From NCBI GenBank assembly GCA_964504305.1, contig CAZDEB010000010.1, positions 79,413 to 143,412 on the forward strand: a stretch of DNA of 64,000 nt, given 5' to 3'. Below the pieces are notes generated by a model that was not told the origin of the DNA, searched no databases, and saw nothing but the letters and a program-made list of their open reading frames with translations. Positions 8,863 through 17,146 of the stretch are shown one piece after another. The number at the start of each line of letters is the position of its first letter. Positions within the stretch are counted from its first letter, which is position 1. The stretch is from UBA11606 sp964504305. GTDB taxonomy: Bacteria > Actinomycetota > Acidimicrobiia > Acidimicrobiales > Aldehydirespiratoraceae. The translations under genes were made by a program, and so were the position numbers.

Positions 8863-10069
8863 TGATTGCGGGAGCCATCCCCCCGCCGGCACACATCGTG
8901 ACCAATCCAACCTGCTTGTCTTGTCGTTCCAGTTCGTCCAACACCGTCCCGATCAAAATGGCGCCGGTGGCACCAATGGGATGGCCGAGCGCCATCGCTC
9001 CACCGTTGACGTTGACTTTGTCTCGATCAAGACCGAGGTCTCGTTGGAACTTTTCGGCTACCACCGCAAAGGCCTCGTTGATCTCGAACAGGTCGATGTC
9101 GTCGATTGTCATGCCGGCCCGATCAAGCACTTTGTAAGCAGCCGGGACCGGAGCGTTGAGCATGAGCGTCGGGTCGTCGCCCATGTTGGCGACCGCTACA
9201 ACCCGCGCCCGAGGCGTGAGGCCGTGAGCCGACGCATAATCGCCACTGGCCCAAAGGATCGCCGCCGACCCGTCGACAACCCCCGACGAGTTGCCGGCGT
9301 GATGCACGTGCTGAATATCGACATCGGGATACTTCTGATTGATCAGCTCTCGAAACGTCGGGGCTTCGGGAGTGTGGCGGTAGTCGGCGACCGCCGGAAA
9401 ACTCGGAGCCAACGCCGCCAACGACTCAGCTGTTGTGCCGGGCCTAGGGAACTCGTCGTGGTCGAGGGCCATCGAACCATCAAGGTTCAGCACCGCCACG
9501 AGGCTGCGGTCGAATCGACCTTCGGCGATCGCCACCTCGGCTCGAGCCTGCGACTCGGCTGCCAGTGCGTCGAGAGCAGTCCGGGGAATCGCCTCCATCG
9601 TGGCAATCGCATCGGCGCACACTCCCTGATGAGACTGAGGATGAATGCTCTGAAGGTGAAGGTTGCCGGCACCCATGGGCATCAACCCCTTCTTGGGCAG
9701 CGACATCATTTCGGTGCCGCCCGACACAACCAGATCCTCCATGCCAGCCATCACCGAGGTGGCGGCGATGCTGGCACTTGTGATACCCGACCCACAGAAA
9801 CGATCGAGAGTTACCCCCGACGCCCGCACGTCATAACCGGCATCGAGCGCCGACATACGTCCGAGGTCGCCGCTTTGCTCGCTGACCTGAGAGCTGGTGC
9901 CCCACACCACGTCATCAACATCGGCGGAGTCGAAACCGTTGCGTTCCTGCAGCGCTCGCAGCACCGTCGAACCAAGATGTTGGGGGTGAAGGTGCGCCAG
10001 CGAACCCTTGATTTGTTTGCCAATTCCGCGCGGTGTGCGACAAGCGTCAATTATGAATGCATCAACCAT
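8846..10069 (-). CDS. Acetyl-CoA acyltransferase (thiolase)
   Basis: This 407-residue thiolase cleaves 3-ketoacyl-CoA or condenses acetyl-CoA. The nucleophile C92 sits in 'DRFCGSG'. The second set of motifs is 'NEAFAVV', 'NVNGGAMALGHPIGATGA' (catalytic His) and 'CAGGGMAPAIIIE' (second Cys). Similar actinobacterial proteins act in fatty acid or steroid side-chain degradation. There is no partner beta-oxidation gene nearby, so the pathway is open. It begins 27 bases after the panC fusion on the same strand and may be read from the same transcript. Confidence 0.93.
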   Translation of the reverse strand: MVDAFIIDACRTPRGIGKQIKGSLAHLHPQHLGSTVLRALQERNGFDSADVDDVVWGTSSQVSEQSGDLGRMSALDAGYDVRASGVTLDRFCGSGITSASIAATSVMAGMEDLVVSGGTEMMSLPKKGLMPMGAGNLHLQSIHPQSHQGVCADAIATMEAIPRTALDALAAESQARAEVAIAEGRFDRSLVAVLNLDGSMALDHDEFPRPGTTAESLAALAPSFPAVADYRHTPEAPTFRELINQKYPDVDIQHVHHAGNSSGVVDGSAAILWASGDYASAHGLTPRARVVAVANMGDDPTLMLNAPVPAAYKVLDRAGMTIDDIDLFEINEAFAVVAEKFQRDLGLDRDKVNVNGGAMALGHPIGATGAILIGTVLDELERQDKQVGLVTMCAGGGMAPAIIIERV

Positions 10070-10096
10070 GACGCCAGCCTGACACGGCTCCCCGGT

Positions 10097-11710
10097 TCAG
10101 GCCAGACAGCCGTCGTTGTCGATCAATCTGGCTCGGCCGAACTTCACCGCCAGCAGCAACCGGATCTCTCCGGCCAGCGCCCCCGAGTGTTCCAACGTGT
10201 CGGCGCAAACCGCGGCTGCGTAGTCGAGCACGGCCAGTGGCGCGGTAGCTATCACCTCGGCCATACGAGCCTCGACCGTTGCTGGGTCACGTTCGCCATC
10301 CTGGATCAAACCGATGCCGGCATCTAGGGCCTTGCGCAAGACCGGCGCCTGGCGCCGCTCGGCTTCGGTGAGGTACTCGTTGCGGCTCGACATTGCCAAA
10401 CCATCGAGTTCGCGCCGAGTCGGGCACGCCAACACTTCGACCGGCATCGAAAGGTCGCTCACCATTCGCCGGACCACCGCGACCTGTTGCCAATCCTTCT
10501 CGCCAAAGTACGCCCGACAATCGCCAACGATCGCAAATAGCTTGGCCACCACCGTTGCCACCCCCGCAAAATGGTTTGGGCGCGCCGCCCCCTCTAGGGG
10601 CCCCGCAACCGTGGGGACCGAAACCACAGTGTCGATGTCTTCGGGATACATCTCGGCGACCGACGGCACGAACACCACATCGGCGTTGGCCGCGGCGCAG
10701 AGCTCGAGATCTCGATCGAGGTCTCGGGGATAGTCTCCGAGGTCCTCGTCGGCGCCAAATTGCAACGGATTGACAAATATCGAGACGACGGTGACATCGT
10801 TGGCCCGGGCCGAAGCTTCGATCAGCGAGACGTGACCGGCGTGCAAATAGCCCATCGTCGGCACGAAGCCGACGCGACGTCCGGCCCGCCGGTGGTCGAA
10901 AAGTGTCCCTCTGAGTTCGTCGATAGTCGCAACAATCCTTGGCCCCGCCGTAGCCGGCGCCGGTTCGTGTCGATCCGCCAGCAGTCGGGCCTCGTTCAGG
11001 AGGGCTGAGTAGGTTGCCAACTCTGCCGGGAGCCGCCGACGCAGAGCTCCCAGATGAGCATCCAGCGTGGCCTCGTCGCCCCGAGCCGCTGGGCCAGTGA
11101 GAGCCGCGGCAGGCCCCATTGAAGCGACGTTGGCGAGATTGCCAGATGCCAAATCCAACAGCGCCTCGAAAGGCACCTTGGCCTCGTTGCCAACCCGCTC
11201 GCCATGACCTAGCAAGGCCACCACGTGATTCGAGGAAATCACCGCAGCCGCGTGATAAAGCGCCCGATCCTCGTCACCGATCTCGAATGGTCGACCACCC
11301 AGAGCCGCAACCATTTCTCGAGCCACCGGGTCGCCCGCAGTGGCAAACCACCCACCGTCGCGCAGCCGCGCCGCCCCAAGCTCCGGATTGGGAAGAGCCA
11401 TCAACGGATGCATCGCCGCCCGACGCGGATGGGGAGCCAACACATCCAACCCGAGCGACCCCGCGAGATGCACGACAACCGTTTCGGTCGAGCGCGGAAG
11501 GGTCCGTGCTACTTCGGCAATCACCGAGTCGGGGGTCGCGATGACAACGACGTCGGCCGAGTCTGACGCCAACATCCGATCGTGATCGGTCCGTCCCAGC
11601 ACATCTCTGACGGCGAACCGAGCCGAGTCCTCCAACGCCTTGGCCAGAGAACGACCAGCGCGGCCCGCTCCAATGATGCGGACCGTCAGAGGCTTGGCGT
11701 CGCTAGTCAC
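10097..11710 (-). CDS. panC: Rossmann/DUF2520 oxidoreductase fused to pantoate-beta-alanine ligase
   Basis: This 537-residue protein has two enzymes in one chain. Residues 8-80 form a Rossmann fold with 'GAGRAG' at 14-19; about 100-245 is a DUF2520 helical domain ('HPLMALPNPE', 'SSNHVVALL'). From about 258 onward it is PanC, which joins pantoate and beta-alanine with ATP ('PTMGYLHAGH' at 284-293, 'MSSRNEYL'). In mycobacteria the DUF2520 protein and PanC are separate neighbours. The first half may be the ketopantoate reductase of the pathway (inference). The GTG at 11710 overlaps the folK stop by eight bases; the longer upstream frame only shadows folK. No panD follows. Confidence 0.93.
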   Translation of the reverse strand: MTSDAKPLTVRIIGAGRAGRSLAKALEDSARFAVRDVLGRTDHDRMLASDSADVVVIATPDSVIAEVARTLPRSTETVVVHLAGSLGLDVLAPHPRRAAMHPLMALPNPELGAARLRDGGWFATAGDPVAREMVAALGGRPFEIGDEDRALYHAAAVISSNHVVALLGHGERVGNEAKVPFEALLDLASGNLANVASMGPAAALTGPAARGDEATLDAHLGALRRRLPAELATYSALLNEARLLADRHEPAPATAGPRIVATIDELRGTLFDHRRAGRRVGFVPTMGYLHAGHVSLIEASARANDVTVVSIFVNPLQFGADEDLGDYPRDLDRDLELCAAANADVVFVPSVAEMYPEDIDTVVSVPTVAGPLEGAARPNHFAGVATVVAKLFAIVGDCRAYFGEKDWQQVAVVRRMVSDLSMPVEVLACPTRRELDGLAMSSRNEYLTEAERRQAPVLRKALDAGIGLIQDGERDPATVEARMAEVIATAPLAVLDYAAAVCADTLEHSGALAGEIRLLLAVKFGRARLIDNDGCLA

Positions 11711-12215
11711 TCGACCGCCGCACCGAGGCCCACGGACCCAATGTTCGTACGCCCTCTGCCTCAGCGGCGGCCGCAACGTCGTAGCCCGGTGGCAACAAAT
11801 CGGGCGCAACGTCAGCCAACGGCACCAACACAAACGCCCGCTCGAACATCCTCGGATGAGGGACGATCAGGTCGGGTTCGTTCGACGTCATTTCGTCGAC
11901 CCAAAGCACATCAACATCCAATGTGCGCGGCCCCCACCGAACGACTCGGACCCGCTGGGCGGCCAACTCGAGGGCCTGGCAAAGCTCGAGCAAGTCCCGC
12001 GGAGTCAGCAGGGTGCGGAGTTCGACCACAACGTTCAGGAACGGATCTTGCTCTACGCCGCCGACCGGATCGGTTTCGTAGGCCGAGGACACCGCCACAA
12101 GATCGGGGATTGCCGCCACTGCTTCGGCTAGGTACTCGACCCGGTCGCCCATGTTCGAGCCAAGCCCCAGAAAGGCCCGATGCAACGGCGCCTCAGCAGA
12201 AAGCGGTTTGCTCAC
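11703..12215 (-). CDS. folK: 2-amino-4-hydroxy-6-hydroxymethyldihydropteridine pyrophosphokinase
   Basis: FolK transfers pyrophosphate from ATP to the pterin before dihydropteroate synthesis. The 170-residue protein begins with 'AFLGLGSNMGDR' and has the family signatures 'RWGPRTLDVDVL' and 'VPHPRMFERAFVLVPL'. Its GTG start overlaps the folB stop (GTGA, four bases) and its own stop overlaps the next gene, so translation through folB-folK-panC is probably coupled. Confidence 0.96.
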   Translation of the reverse strand: MSKPLSAEAPLHRAFLGLGSNMGDRVEYLAEAVAAIPDLVAVSSAYETDPVGGVEQDPFLNVVVELRTLLTPRDLLELCQALELAAQRVRVVRWGPRTLDVDVLWVDEMTSNEPDLIVPHPRMFERAFVLVPLADVAPDLLPPGYDVAAAAEAEGVRTLGPWASVRRSSD

Positions 12216-12583
12216 CGTGACCGGGTCAGGCGTATTCCGCTCGATACAAGATCCTGCGAAACCGGCGGACGTAGTTTGCGAACTTCGATAGTGACCGAGT
12301 CGATCCGTTCGTCGTCCAAGATCACCTCGGCGACTCGCTGGGCCATCCGTTCGAAAAGCTGGAACGATTCGGCCAACGCGACAGCCTCAACCCGATTCAG
12401 GATCTCGCCATAGTCCACGGTGTCGGCCAGCAAATCGGAGCCGGTTGCGCTTGACACGTCGGCAGTGATCTCGATATCGAACTCGTAGGGCTGACGACGT
12501 AGTTGTTCTTCTGGCAACGCCCCACAGATGCACATCAGGCGCACGCCTTTGAGGATGATCACCTCGGCCGGGTCGGGCGCCAT
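12212..12583 (-). CDS. folB: Dihydroneopterin aldolase
   Basis: FolB converts dihydroneopterin to 6-hydroxymethyl-dihydropterin and glycolaldehyde. The 123-residue protein has the usual T-fold layout: 'GVRLMCICGALPEEQ' at the N-terminus, 'VDYGEI' for the pterin pocket, 'FERMAQRVAEVIL' and 'VTIEVRKLRPPV' with the conserved Lys. It starts two bases after the stop of the phosphatase-like gene and overlaps folK by four. Confidence 0.95.
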   Translation of the reverse strand: MAPDPAEVIILKGVRLMCICGALPEEQLRRQPYEFDIEITADVSSATGSDLLADTVDYGEILNRVEAVALAESFQLFERMAQRVAEVILDDERIDSVTIEVRKLRPPVSQDLVSSGIRLTRSR

Positions 12584-12585
12584 CT

Positions 12586-13197
12586 TCAGGCGTCCTCCAT
12601 CGGCTCACCAACATGGTCGTCCGCGCCCAGCTCGTCGTCGCCCAGCTCGTCTTCCTCGATCGCCGAACCGATGAACGCATCCTTGGAAACTTCCGACGGC
12701 GGATCACACTTTTCGACCAGCGCCACCGTTTCTCGCGCTACCTGACCGAGCTCTCGCTCGAACAAGCGCTCGGTGACCGTAATGGCCTGAGGCCCACTCG
12801 GAACCAAACCCATCCACAAAAGGTAGGCCGCGACAAGCCCGGTGATCGTCTCGCCGAGTTCTTCGCGGTGGACCAAGATCTTGTCGCCATCGGCGACGTG
12901 ATCTCGAATCGAAGCCATGGCGCGGGTGAGACTCAGCGATCCTCCCGCCGGCCCCCCAAACGGCACATGATGAAACGGCACGGCCATCTCTTCGTAATTG
13001 TGAAGGTTCTGACTCGAGCCGCACAACGACATCACGAAGTCGAAGCTGTTCTGACGAAGCCAGATGATTTCCTCTTGACGCCGAACCTTGCGATGACTCG
13101 AGCCATAGCCACCGGGTCGCTCCGACACCGCCACCAGGTCCTTTACAACCCACGTGAAATGGCGCGGCTGAATCCCCTGCGCCCACTTGCCTCTCAT
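12586..13197 (-). CDS. Dual-specificity-phosphatase-like protein without catalytic residues
   Basis: This 203-residue protein sits between folP and folB. Residues 44-130 resemble a small dual-specificity phosphatase: 'FDFVMSLCGSSQN', 'VPFHHVPFGGP', a helix, then 'KILVHREELGETITGLVAAYLLWMG'. In active enzymes this last stretch holds HCxxGxxR; here the Cys position is R111 and the Arg position is T117, so it cannot use the normal mechanism. The C-terminus is acidic. The ATG at 13197 overlaps the folP stop (ATGA). A binding or regulatory role is possible; function unknown. The fold assignment rests on motif pattern only. Confidence 0.7.
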   Translation of the reverse strand: MRGKWAQGIQPRHFTWVVKDLVAVSERPGGYGSSHRKVRRQEEIIWLRQNSFDFVMSLCGSSQNLHNYEEMAVPFHHVPFGGPAGGSLSLTRAMASIRDHVADGDKILVHREELGETITGLVAAYLLWMGLVPSGPQAITVTERLFERELGQVARETVALVEKCDPPSEVSKDAFIGSAIEEDELGDDELGADDHVGEPMEDA

Positions 13198-13973
13198 CGT
13201 GACAACACCCCCACAGCGTGGACCGTAGCTTGCACATCGTGGACTCGGACCATGTCGGCCCCCAAAAATGCTCCCCAAGTAGCCATAGCTAGCGATCCTT
13301 CGAGCCGATCGGAGGCCGAAACGTCGAGAACGCCATCGCTGCGGGCGTGAAGATCGCCGATGGTGCGCTTTCGGCTCACTCCGAGAACCACCGGACCAAT
13401 CTCCACGAAACGGTCAAGGTTGGCAACAATTTCGAGGTTGTGCTCGAACGTCTTGCCGAAGCCGATGCCGGGATCGATCCAAATATCACGTACCCCGGCG
13501 GCTTGGCCCCGCTGCACCGCGTCGGCCAGATAGACAGCGACTTCCTCGACCACGTCGTCGTATTGCGGGTTGTCCTGCATTGTCTTGCTCGGCCCGCCCG
13601 AATGCATCGCGATCCAACCAACGCCATGAGCGGCGGCGACGTCTTCGAGCGACGCGCTGACGTCGTTGATGAGCGATGCCCCAGCGTTGATCGCCGCGAC
13701 AGCAACTGAGCCCTTGTTGGTGTCGACCGAAACTCTCGTCGACGGCCACCGCTCGACAATTCCTTCGACAACCGGAACGATCCGCTGCGTCTCGAGGGCG
13801 GCAGCGACCGGGTCAGAGCCCGGTCGCGTCGACTCGCCCCCCACGTCAACAATGTTGGCGCCTTGTTCGATTAGTCGACCGGCATGCTCGATCGCGGCCT
13901 CGGCTCGAAGCCACTGCCCACCGTCGCTGAACGAATCCGGAGTCACGTTAATGACCCCCATCACGTCGACCAT
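13194..13973 (-). CDS. folP: Dihydropteroate synthase
   Basis: FolP joins the pterin pyrophosphate to p-aminobenzoate and is the sulfonamide target. The 259-residue TIM barrel shows 'GVINVTPDSFSDGG', 'IVDVGGESTRPGS', 'INDVSA', 'DPGIGFGKT' and 'LGVSRKRTIG' with the phosphate-binding Lys and Arg. Its stop codon overlaps the start of the phosphatase-like gene. It lies ten bases after folE. Confidence 0.96.
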   Translation of the reverse strand: MVDVMGVINVTPDSFSDGGQWLRAEAAIEHAGRLIEQGANIVDVGGESTRPGSDPVAAALETQRIVPVVEGIVERWPSTRVSVDTNKGSVAVAAINAGASLINDVSASLEDVAAAHGVGWIAMHSGGPSKTMQDNPQYDDVVEEVAVYLADAVQRGQAAGVRDIWIDPGIGFGKTFEHNLEIVANLDRFVEIGPVVLGVSRKRTIGDLHARSDGVLDVSASDRLEGSLAMATWGAFLGADMVRVHDVQATVHAVGVLSR

Positions 13974-13983
13974 CCAACGCCGC

Positions 13984-14601
13984 CTAGTGCTGGCCCAAGA
14001 AACGCATGGCCTCGGCCCTGGTTGCGACGTTCTCGCGAAAGATCCCGGTGACCGAGGACGTAACCGTAGATGACCCTGGCTTGCGCACGCCCCGCATAGA
14101 CATACACAGGTGCTCGGCTTCGATCACCACCAGTACACCGCGGGGCTCGAGGCTTTCTTCCAAAGCATCGGCGATTTGGCGCGTGAGACGCTCTTGGACC
14201 TGCGGTCGCTTGGCGAAACCATCGACCAACCGGGCGATCTTCGACAAGCCTGTGACATTGCCGGACCTATTAGGAATGTAAGCCACGTTGGCCGTGCCGA
14301 GAAACGGAATGAGATGGTGCTCGCACAGCGAGTAGAGCGGGATATCTCGCACCATCACCATCTCGTCATGGCCAGCCTCGAACTGGGTGGCCAGATGGGT
14401 GGCCGGATTTTGATGAAGGCCCGCGCAAATTTCGGCGTACATTCGTGCCACCCGCGCCGGCGTATCGTGCAGACCATCACGATCGGCATCCTCGCCGATC
14501 GCCTCGAGAATCTCTCGCACGGCCGCTGCTATCCGCGGTTGATCAACTTCGGGAGCGTGCACCCCATCTATGAGCGGGCGCAGGTCTTCGGCATCAGTCA
14601 C
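13984..14601 (-). CDS. folE: GTP cyclohydrolase I
   Basis: FolE opens GTP to dihydroneopterin triphosphate, the first folate step. The 205-residue protein has the zinc and catalytic motifs 'SLCEHHLIPF' and 'EAEHLCMSMRGV', and the decamer-forming 'LSKIARLVDGFAKRPQVQERLT'. GTG 14601 is preferred: a TACCCT hexamer lies seven bases upstream, outside the hpt gene, and the length fits the family. A longer frame with ATG at 14658 would overlap the hpt 3' end. Most actinobacteria have ftsH between hpt and folE; here it is absent. Confidence 0.93.
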   Translation of the reverse strand: MTDAEDLRPLIDGVHAPEVDQPRIAAAVREILEAIGEDADRDGLHDTPARVARMYAEICAGLHQNPATHLATQFEAGHDEMVMVRDIPLYSLCEHHLIPFLGTANVAYIPNRSGNVTGLSKIARLVDGFAKRPQVQERLTRQIADALEESLEPRGVLVVIEAEHLCMSMRGVRKPGSSTVTSSVTGIFRENVATRAEAMRFLGQH

Positions 14602-14608
14602 AGGCTTG

Positions 14609-14614
14609 AGGGTA
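14609..14614 (-). promoter_or_regulatory. -10 element TACCCT of folE
   Basis: On the minus strand TACCCT is followed by seven bases and the folE GTG. It suggests that the fol cluster has its own start of transcription inside the larger gene run. Confidence 0.4.
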
Positions 14615-14629
14615 GCGACCGCCGTAGGG

Positions 14630-15163
14630 CTATGCGGGTTCGAAAACCCTGATGGCATCGAGTTCGCGATAGTGCTCGCCGACGTCGAGGCCGTACCCAA
14701 CAACGAAGTCGGGCGGAATCGGAAAGCCGCAATAGCGGGCGTCGCCGTCGTGAGCGCCCTCTCGCACCAACAGCGCACAAATTTCGAGGCTCGCCGGCTT
14801 TCGGTCACCGAGGACCTGCTTGAGGTATTTGAGGGTCAAACCAGAGTCGACTATGTCCTCAACCAAAATGACATCGCGGCCTTCGATATCGGTCTCGAGG
14901 TCCTTGACGATGCGCACAACCCCGCTCGATTCGGTCGACTGGCCATAGGACGACACCGCCATGAAATCGAGCTCGACCGGCAGGTCTATAACCCGTGCCA
15001 AGTCGGCCATAAAGACAAACGCACCTTTGAGCACCCCGACCAGCAACGGCCGACGGCCCGCGTAGTCCTCGGTGATTTGGACACCAAGCTGCGTGACCCG
15101 CTCGGCTAAATCGTCGGCGGCAATTACAACCCGGCCAACTTTTCCTTTGGGCACTGTGCTCAC
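14630..15163 (-). CDS. hpt: Hypoxanthine phosphoribosyltransferase
   Basis: This enzyme salvages hypoxanthine and guanine with PRPP. The 177-residue type I phosphoribosyltransferase has the PRPP loop 'VILVEDIVDSGLT', the flexible-loop region 'SSYGQST' and the purine-binding 'FPIPPDFVVGYGLD'. The GTG start is fixed by TAGGGT six bases upstream. It follows tilS, as in many bacteria where tilS and hpt pair up. Confidence 0.95.
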   Translation of the reverse strand: MSTVPKGKVGRVVIAADDLAERVTQLGVQITEDYAGRRPLLVGVLKGAFVFMADLARVIDLPVELDFMAVSSYGQSTESSGVVRIVKDLETDIEGRDVILVEDIVDSGLTLKYLKQVLGDRKPASLEICALLVREGAHDGDARYCGFPIPPDFVVGYGLDVGEHYRELDAIRVFEPA

Positions 15164-15169
15164 GCCACG

Positions 15170-15175
15170 ACCCTA
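15170..15175 (-). promoter_or_regulatory. -10 element TAGGGT of hpt, leaderless
   Basis: TAGGGT on the minus strand is followed by exactly six bases and the hpt GTG. It lies just downstream of the tandem 15-bp repeat at the tilS stop codon. Confidence 0.6.
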
Positions 15176-15177
15176 AC

Positions 15178-15208
15178 CCAGTACCGAACTAAGCCAGTAC
15201 CGAACTAA
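15178..15208. repeat. Tandem 15-bp repeat spanning the tilS stop codon
   Basis: CCAGTACCGAACTAA is present at 15178-15192 and again at 15194-15208, separated by one base. The second copy contains the tilS stop codon, so the repeat duplicates the gene end into the hpt promoter region. Confidence 0.9.
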
Positions 15209-16077
15209 CTGATCGACAACCGTCCGGCCGAGCGCGACACCCGATGACCGCCAACAACCTCGGCGGCAATCGCCGAACCAGTAACCACTGCCATCACCCG
15301 CTCGACCGAAGCCGCGTCAACTACGTAGGTCGAACCGGTTTCTGACCGGATCCAGCGTCGCAGAGCCTCCCCGGCGACCACCGGCGCGGCCGCCCGCAAG
15401 TCTTCGACATCGACAGGGTCCAAATCGGCAGCCAACGCCGCGACCACATCGGTCGCCGCGCCCGACAGATCGGCGAACCGGTTGAGCAGCGGCACGGGAT
15501 CGCGCTCGAAAATGTCGGTAATCAGGGGCAACAACTCGGTTCGGACCCGGATTCGTCGAAACGACGGATCGGTGTTGTGCTCATCAACGACGACCTCGAC
15601 ACCAGCTCGATCGCACACGTCCCGAAGCTCGGATCGCCGCAACCCGAGCACCGGCCGATGGACCATCGAGAACCGAGCCGCTACTCCGCTCGTACCTGAG
15701 CCTCGCAACAAGTTGAGCAGCACTGTCTCGGCTCGGTCGTCGGCGCTATGAGCAACGCACACGTCGGCCGGCAACGCGTCGTAGCGGGCCGTCCGGGCCC
15801 GGGATTCGAGATCACCGCCCGGTTCCAACTCAACTGACCTGAGCTCGAACTCGACGCCCAACTCGCCCGCGAGGCGTTCGACGGCCCTGGCATCGTCGCC
15901 CGAGGTCGGACGCAAGCCGTGGTCAACATGCCAGATCACAAACGGTCGACCAGACGCCGCAGCCAACAAGGCCATGGCCACGCTGTCGGCTCCGCCGCTC
16001 ACGCCCAAAGCCAGCGGCGACGTCGAGTCGCCAGTGTCAGGAAAGCGGCACCGGTCTAGCAACTCGGCCGCAACCAC
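15205..16077 (-). CDS. tilS: tRNA(Ile)-lysidine synthase
   Basis: TilS changes C34 of tRNA-Ile(CAU) to lysidine so that it reads AUA. The 290-residue N-type ATP pyrophosphatase has the PP-loop 'GVSGGADS' near the start, 'WHVDHGLR' and 'VAHSADDRAETVLLNLLRGSG'. It is short compared with E. coli TilS (432) and lacks the full C-terminal domain, as in other actinobacteria. The GTG at 16077 lies four bases after the metalloprotease stop; the longer frame overlaps that gene. Confidence 0.92.
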   Translation of the reverse strand: MVAAELLDRCRFPDTGDSTSPLALGVSGGADSVAMALLAAASGRPFVIWHVDHGLRPTSGDDARAVERLAGELGVEFELRSVELEPGGDLESRARTARYDALPADVCVAHSADDRAETVLLNLLRGSGTSGVAARFSMVHRPVLGLRRSELRDVCDRAGVEVVVDEHNTDPSFRRIRVRTELLPLITDIFERDPVPLLNRFADLSGAATDVVAALAADLDPVDVEDLRAAAPVVAGEALRRWIRSETGSTYVVDAASVERVMAVVTGSAIAAEVVGGHRVSRSAGRLSIS

Positions 16078-16081
16078 GAAC

Positions 16082-17146
16082 TCAGACCGCGGCCGAGGAC
16101 CCGACCCGCTCGATCCACAACGAAGGATCACGAATTTCGTAGATCGAAGGAACGTTCGCTGGTTCGGCCCATGCCCGGTCGAGAAGATCTAGGCCGCCGT
16201 GGCCTTCGACCGCGGTGATAAAGCTCTCGCCCTCGGCGTATTGCTTCATCTTGGCTTCGAGGCCCGCCAACCGCTGGAAGACTTTGAGAAACCCGCTCGA
16301 GTTCTGACGTCGATTCCGAAGCACTCGGGCAAAGCGTTCGGCCGAGGGAACCAAACCCTGGCCAGCTCGGTCCATGGTGATGTCGCCGTGACCTTCGAGC
16401 AAACTCATCAGGCCGGCAACCTCGTTGATGACCGCGAGCTGCTCGTCAGAGGCAAACAAGGCCATGATGCCGCCCTGATCCATCGGGTCTTCACCGCGCT
16501 TACGAGACTCCATCAGTCTCTGTGCCGCGGCAAGGAAACGCTTCGGGTCGGGGTCAACAGAATCCATTGTCGACTCGACAAGGCCCAAGAAATGGTGGCG
16601 CATCCACGGCACCCCAGTGAATTGGGCGCGATGAGTGACCTCGTGAAGGGCCAACCACAGCCGGAATTCCTGAGGCGGGAACGCATACCGCTGTTCGAGC
16701 ATCAAGACATTTGGCGCCACGTAGTAGACGATGTCTTGCTCGTCGGGATTCTCGTCCTCGATCACCAACAAGTCGTATTGGCCCAAGACCCTGGTCGACA
16801 TCCAGCCAAGCATTGCGCCCAACTCGGCGCCGGCAATCTTTGGACCGAGGGCGCCCTCCTTGCCATCCATCTTGTCGGCCAGTTTGTCGGTGATCGGCCG
16901 CAAGAGACGTTGAAACGACGACAAGTTGGCCTCGACCCAACCTTCGCGGTTGGTGACCCGGCCCCGGGCGTTGCCATCAAGAGACCGCAACCCTGTGCAC
17001 GCCGCTACCAGGTCTTCGGCTTGAGCTGTGTATCTATCGAAATCTTCTTCGAGACCATCGCGGTAGCGGGCTGATCGGTAAGGCTCGCGGCCCGCGACCT
17101 TGCCCGCGATTGTCCTGGCGATGTCCCAGTCGACCGCTCCGCTCAT
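16082..17146 (-). CDS. Zinc-dependent metalloprotease, DUF2342 / F420-associated family
   Basis: This 354-residue protein has a gluzincin-like 'HEVTHRAQF' (H168, E169, H172), flanked by 'EFRLWLAL' and a downstream 'GLVESTMDS'. It belongs to the actinobacterial family often named coenzyme F420 biosynthesis-associated protein or DUF2342; no function is proven, and whether it is a true protease is unclear. Its place upstream of tilS-hpt matches M. tuberculosis (Rv3626c next to Rv3625c). The ATG overlaps the stop of the 43-codon membrane gene by one base (TGATG). Confidence 0.88.
   Translation of the reverse strand: MSGAVDWDIARTIAGKVAGREPYRSARYRDGLEEDFDRYTAQAEDLVAACTGLRSLDGNARGRVTNREGWVEANLSSFQRLLRPITDKLADKMDGKEGALGPKIAGAELGAMLGWMSTRVLGQYDLLVIEDENPDEQDIVYYVAPNVLMLEQRYAFPPQEFRLWLALHEVTHRAQFTGVPWMRHHFLGLVESTMDSVDPDPKRFLAAAQRLMESRKRGEDPMDQGGIMALFASDEQLAVINEVAGLMSLLEGHGDITMDRAGQGLVPSAERFARVLRNRRQNSSGFLKVFQRLAGLEAKMKQYAEGESFITAVEGHGGLDLLDRAWAEPANVPSIYEIRDPSLWIERVGSSAAV

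Noticed and set aside
8921..10327. 468-codon open frame on the plus strand across the thiolase gene
   Set aside because: Long open antisense frames are common in high-GC DNA; the thiolase motifs on the minus strand are decisive.
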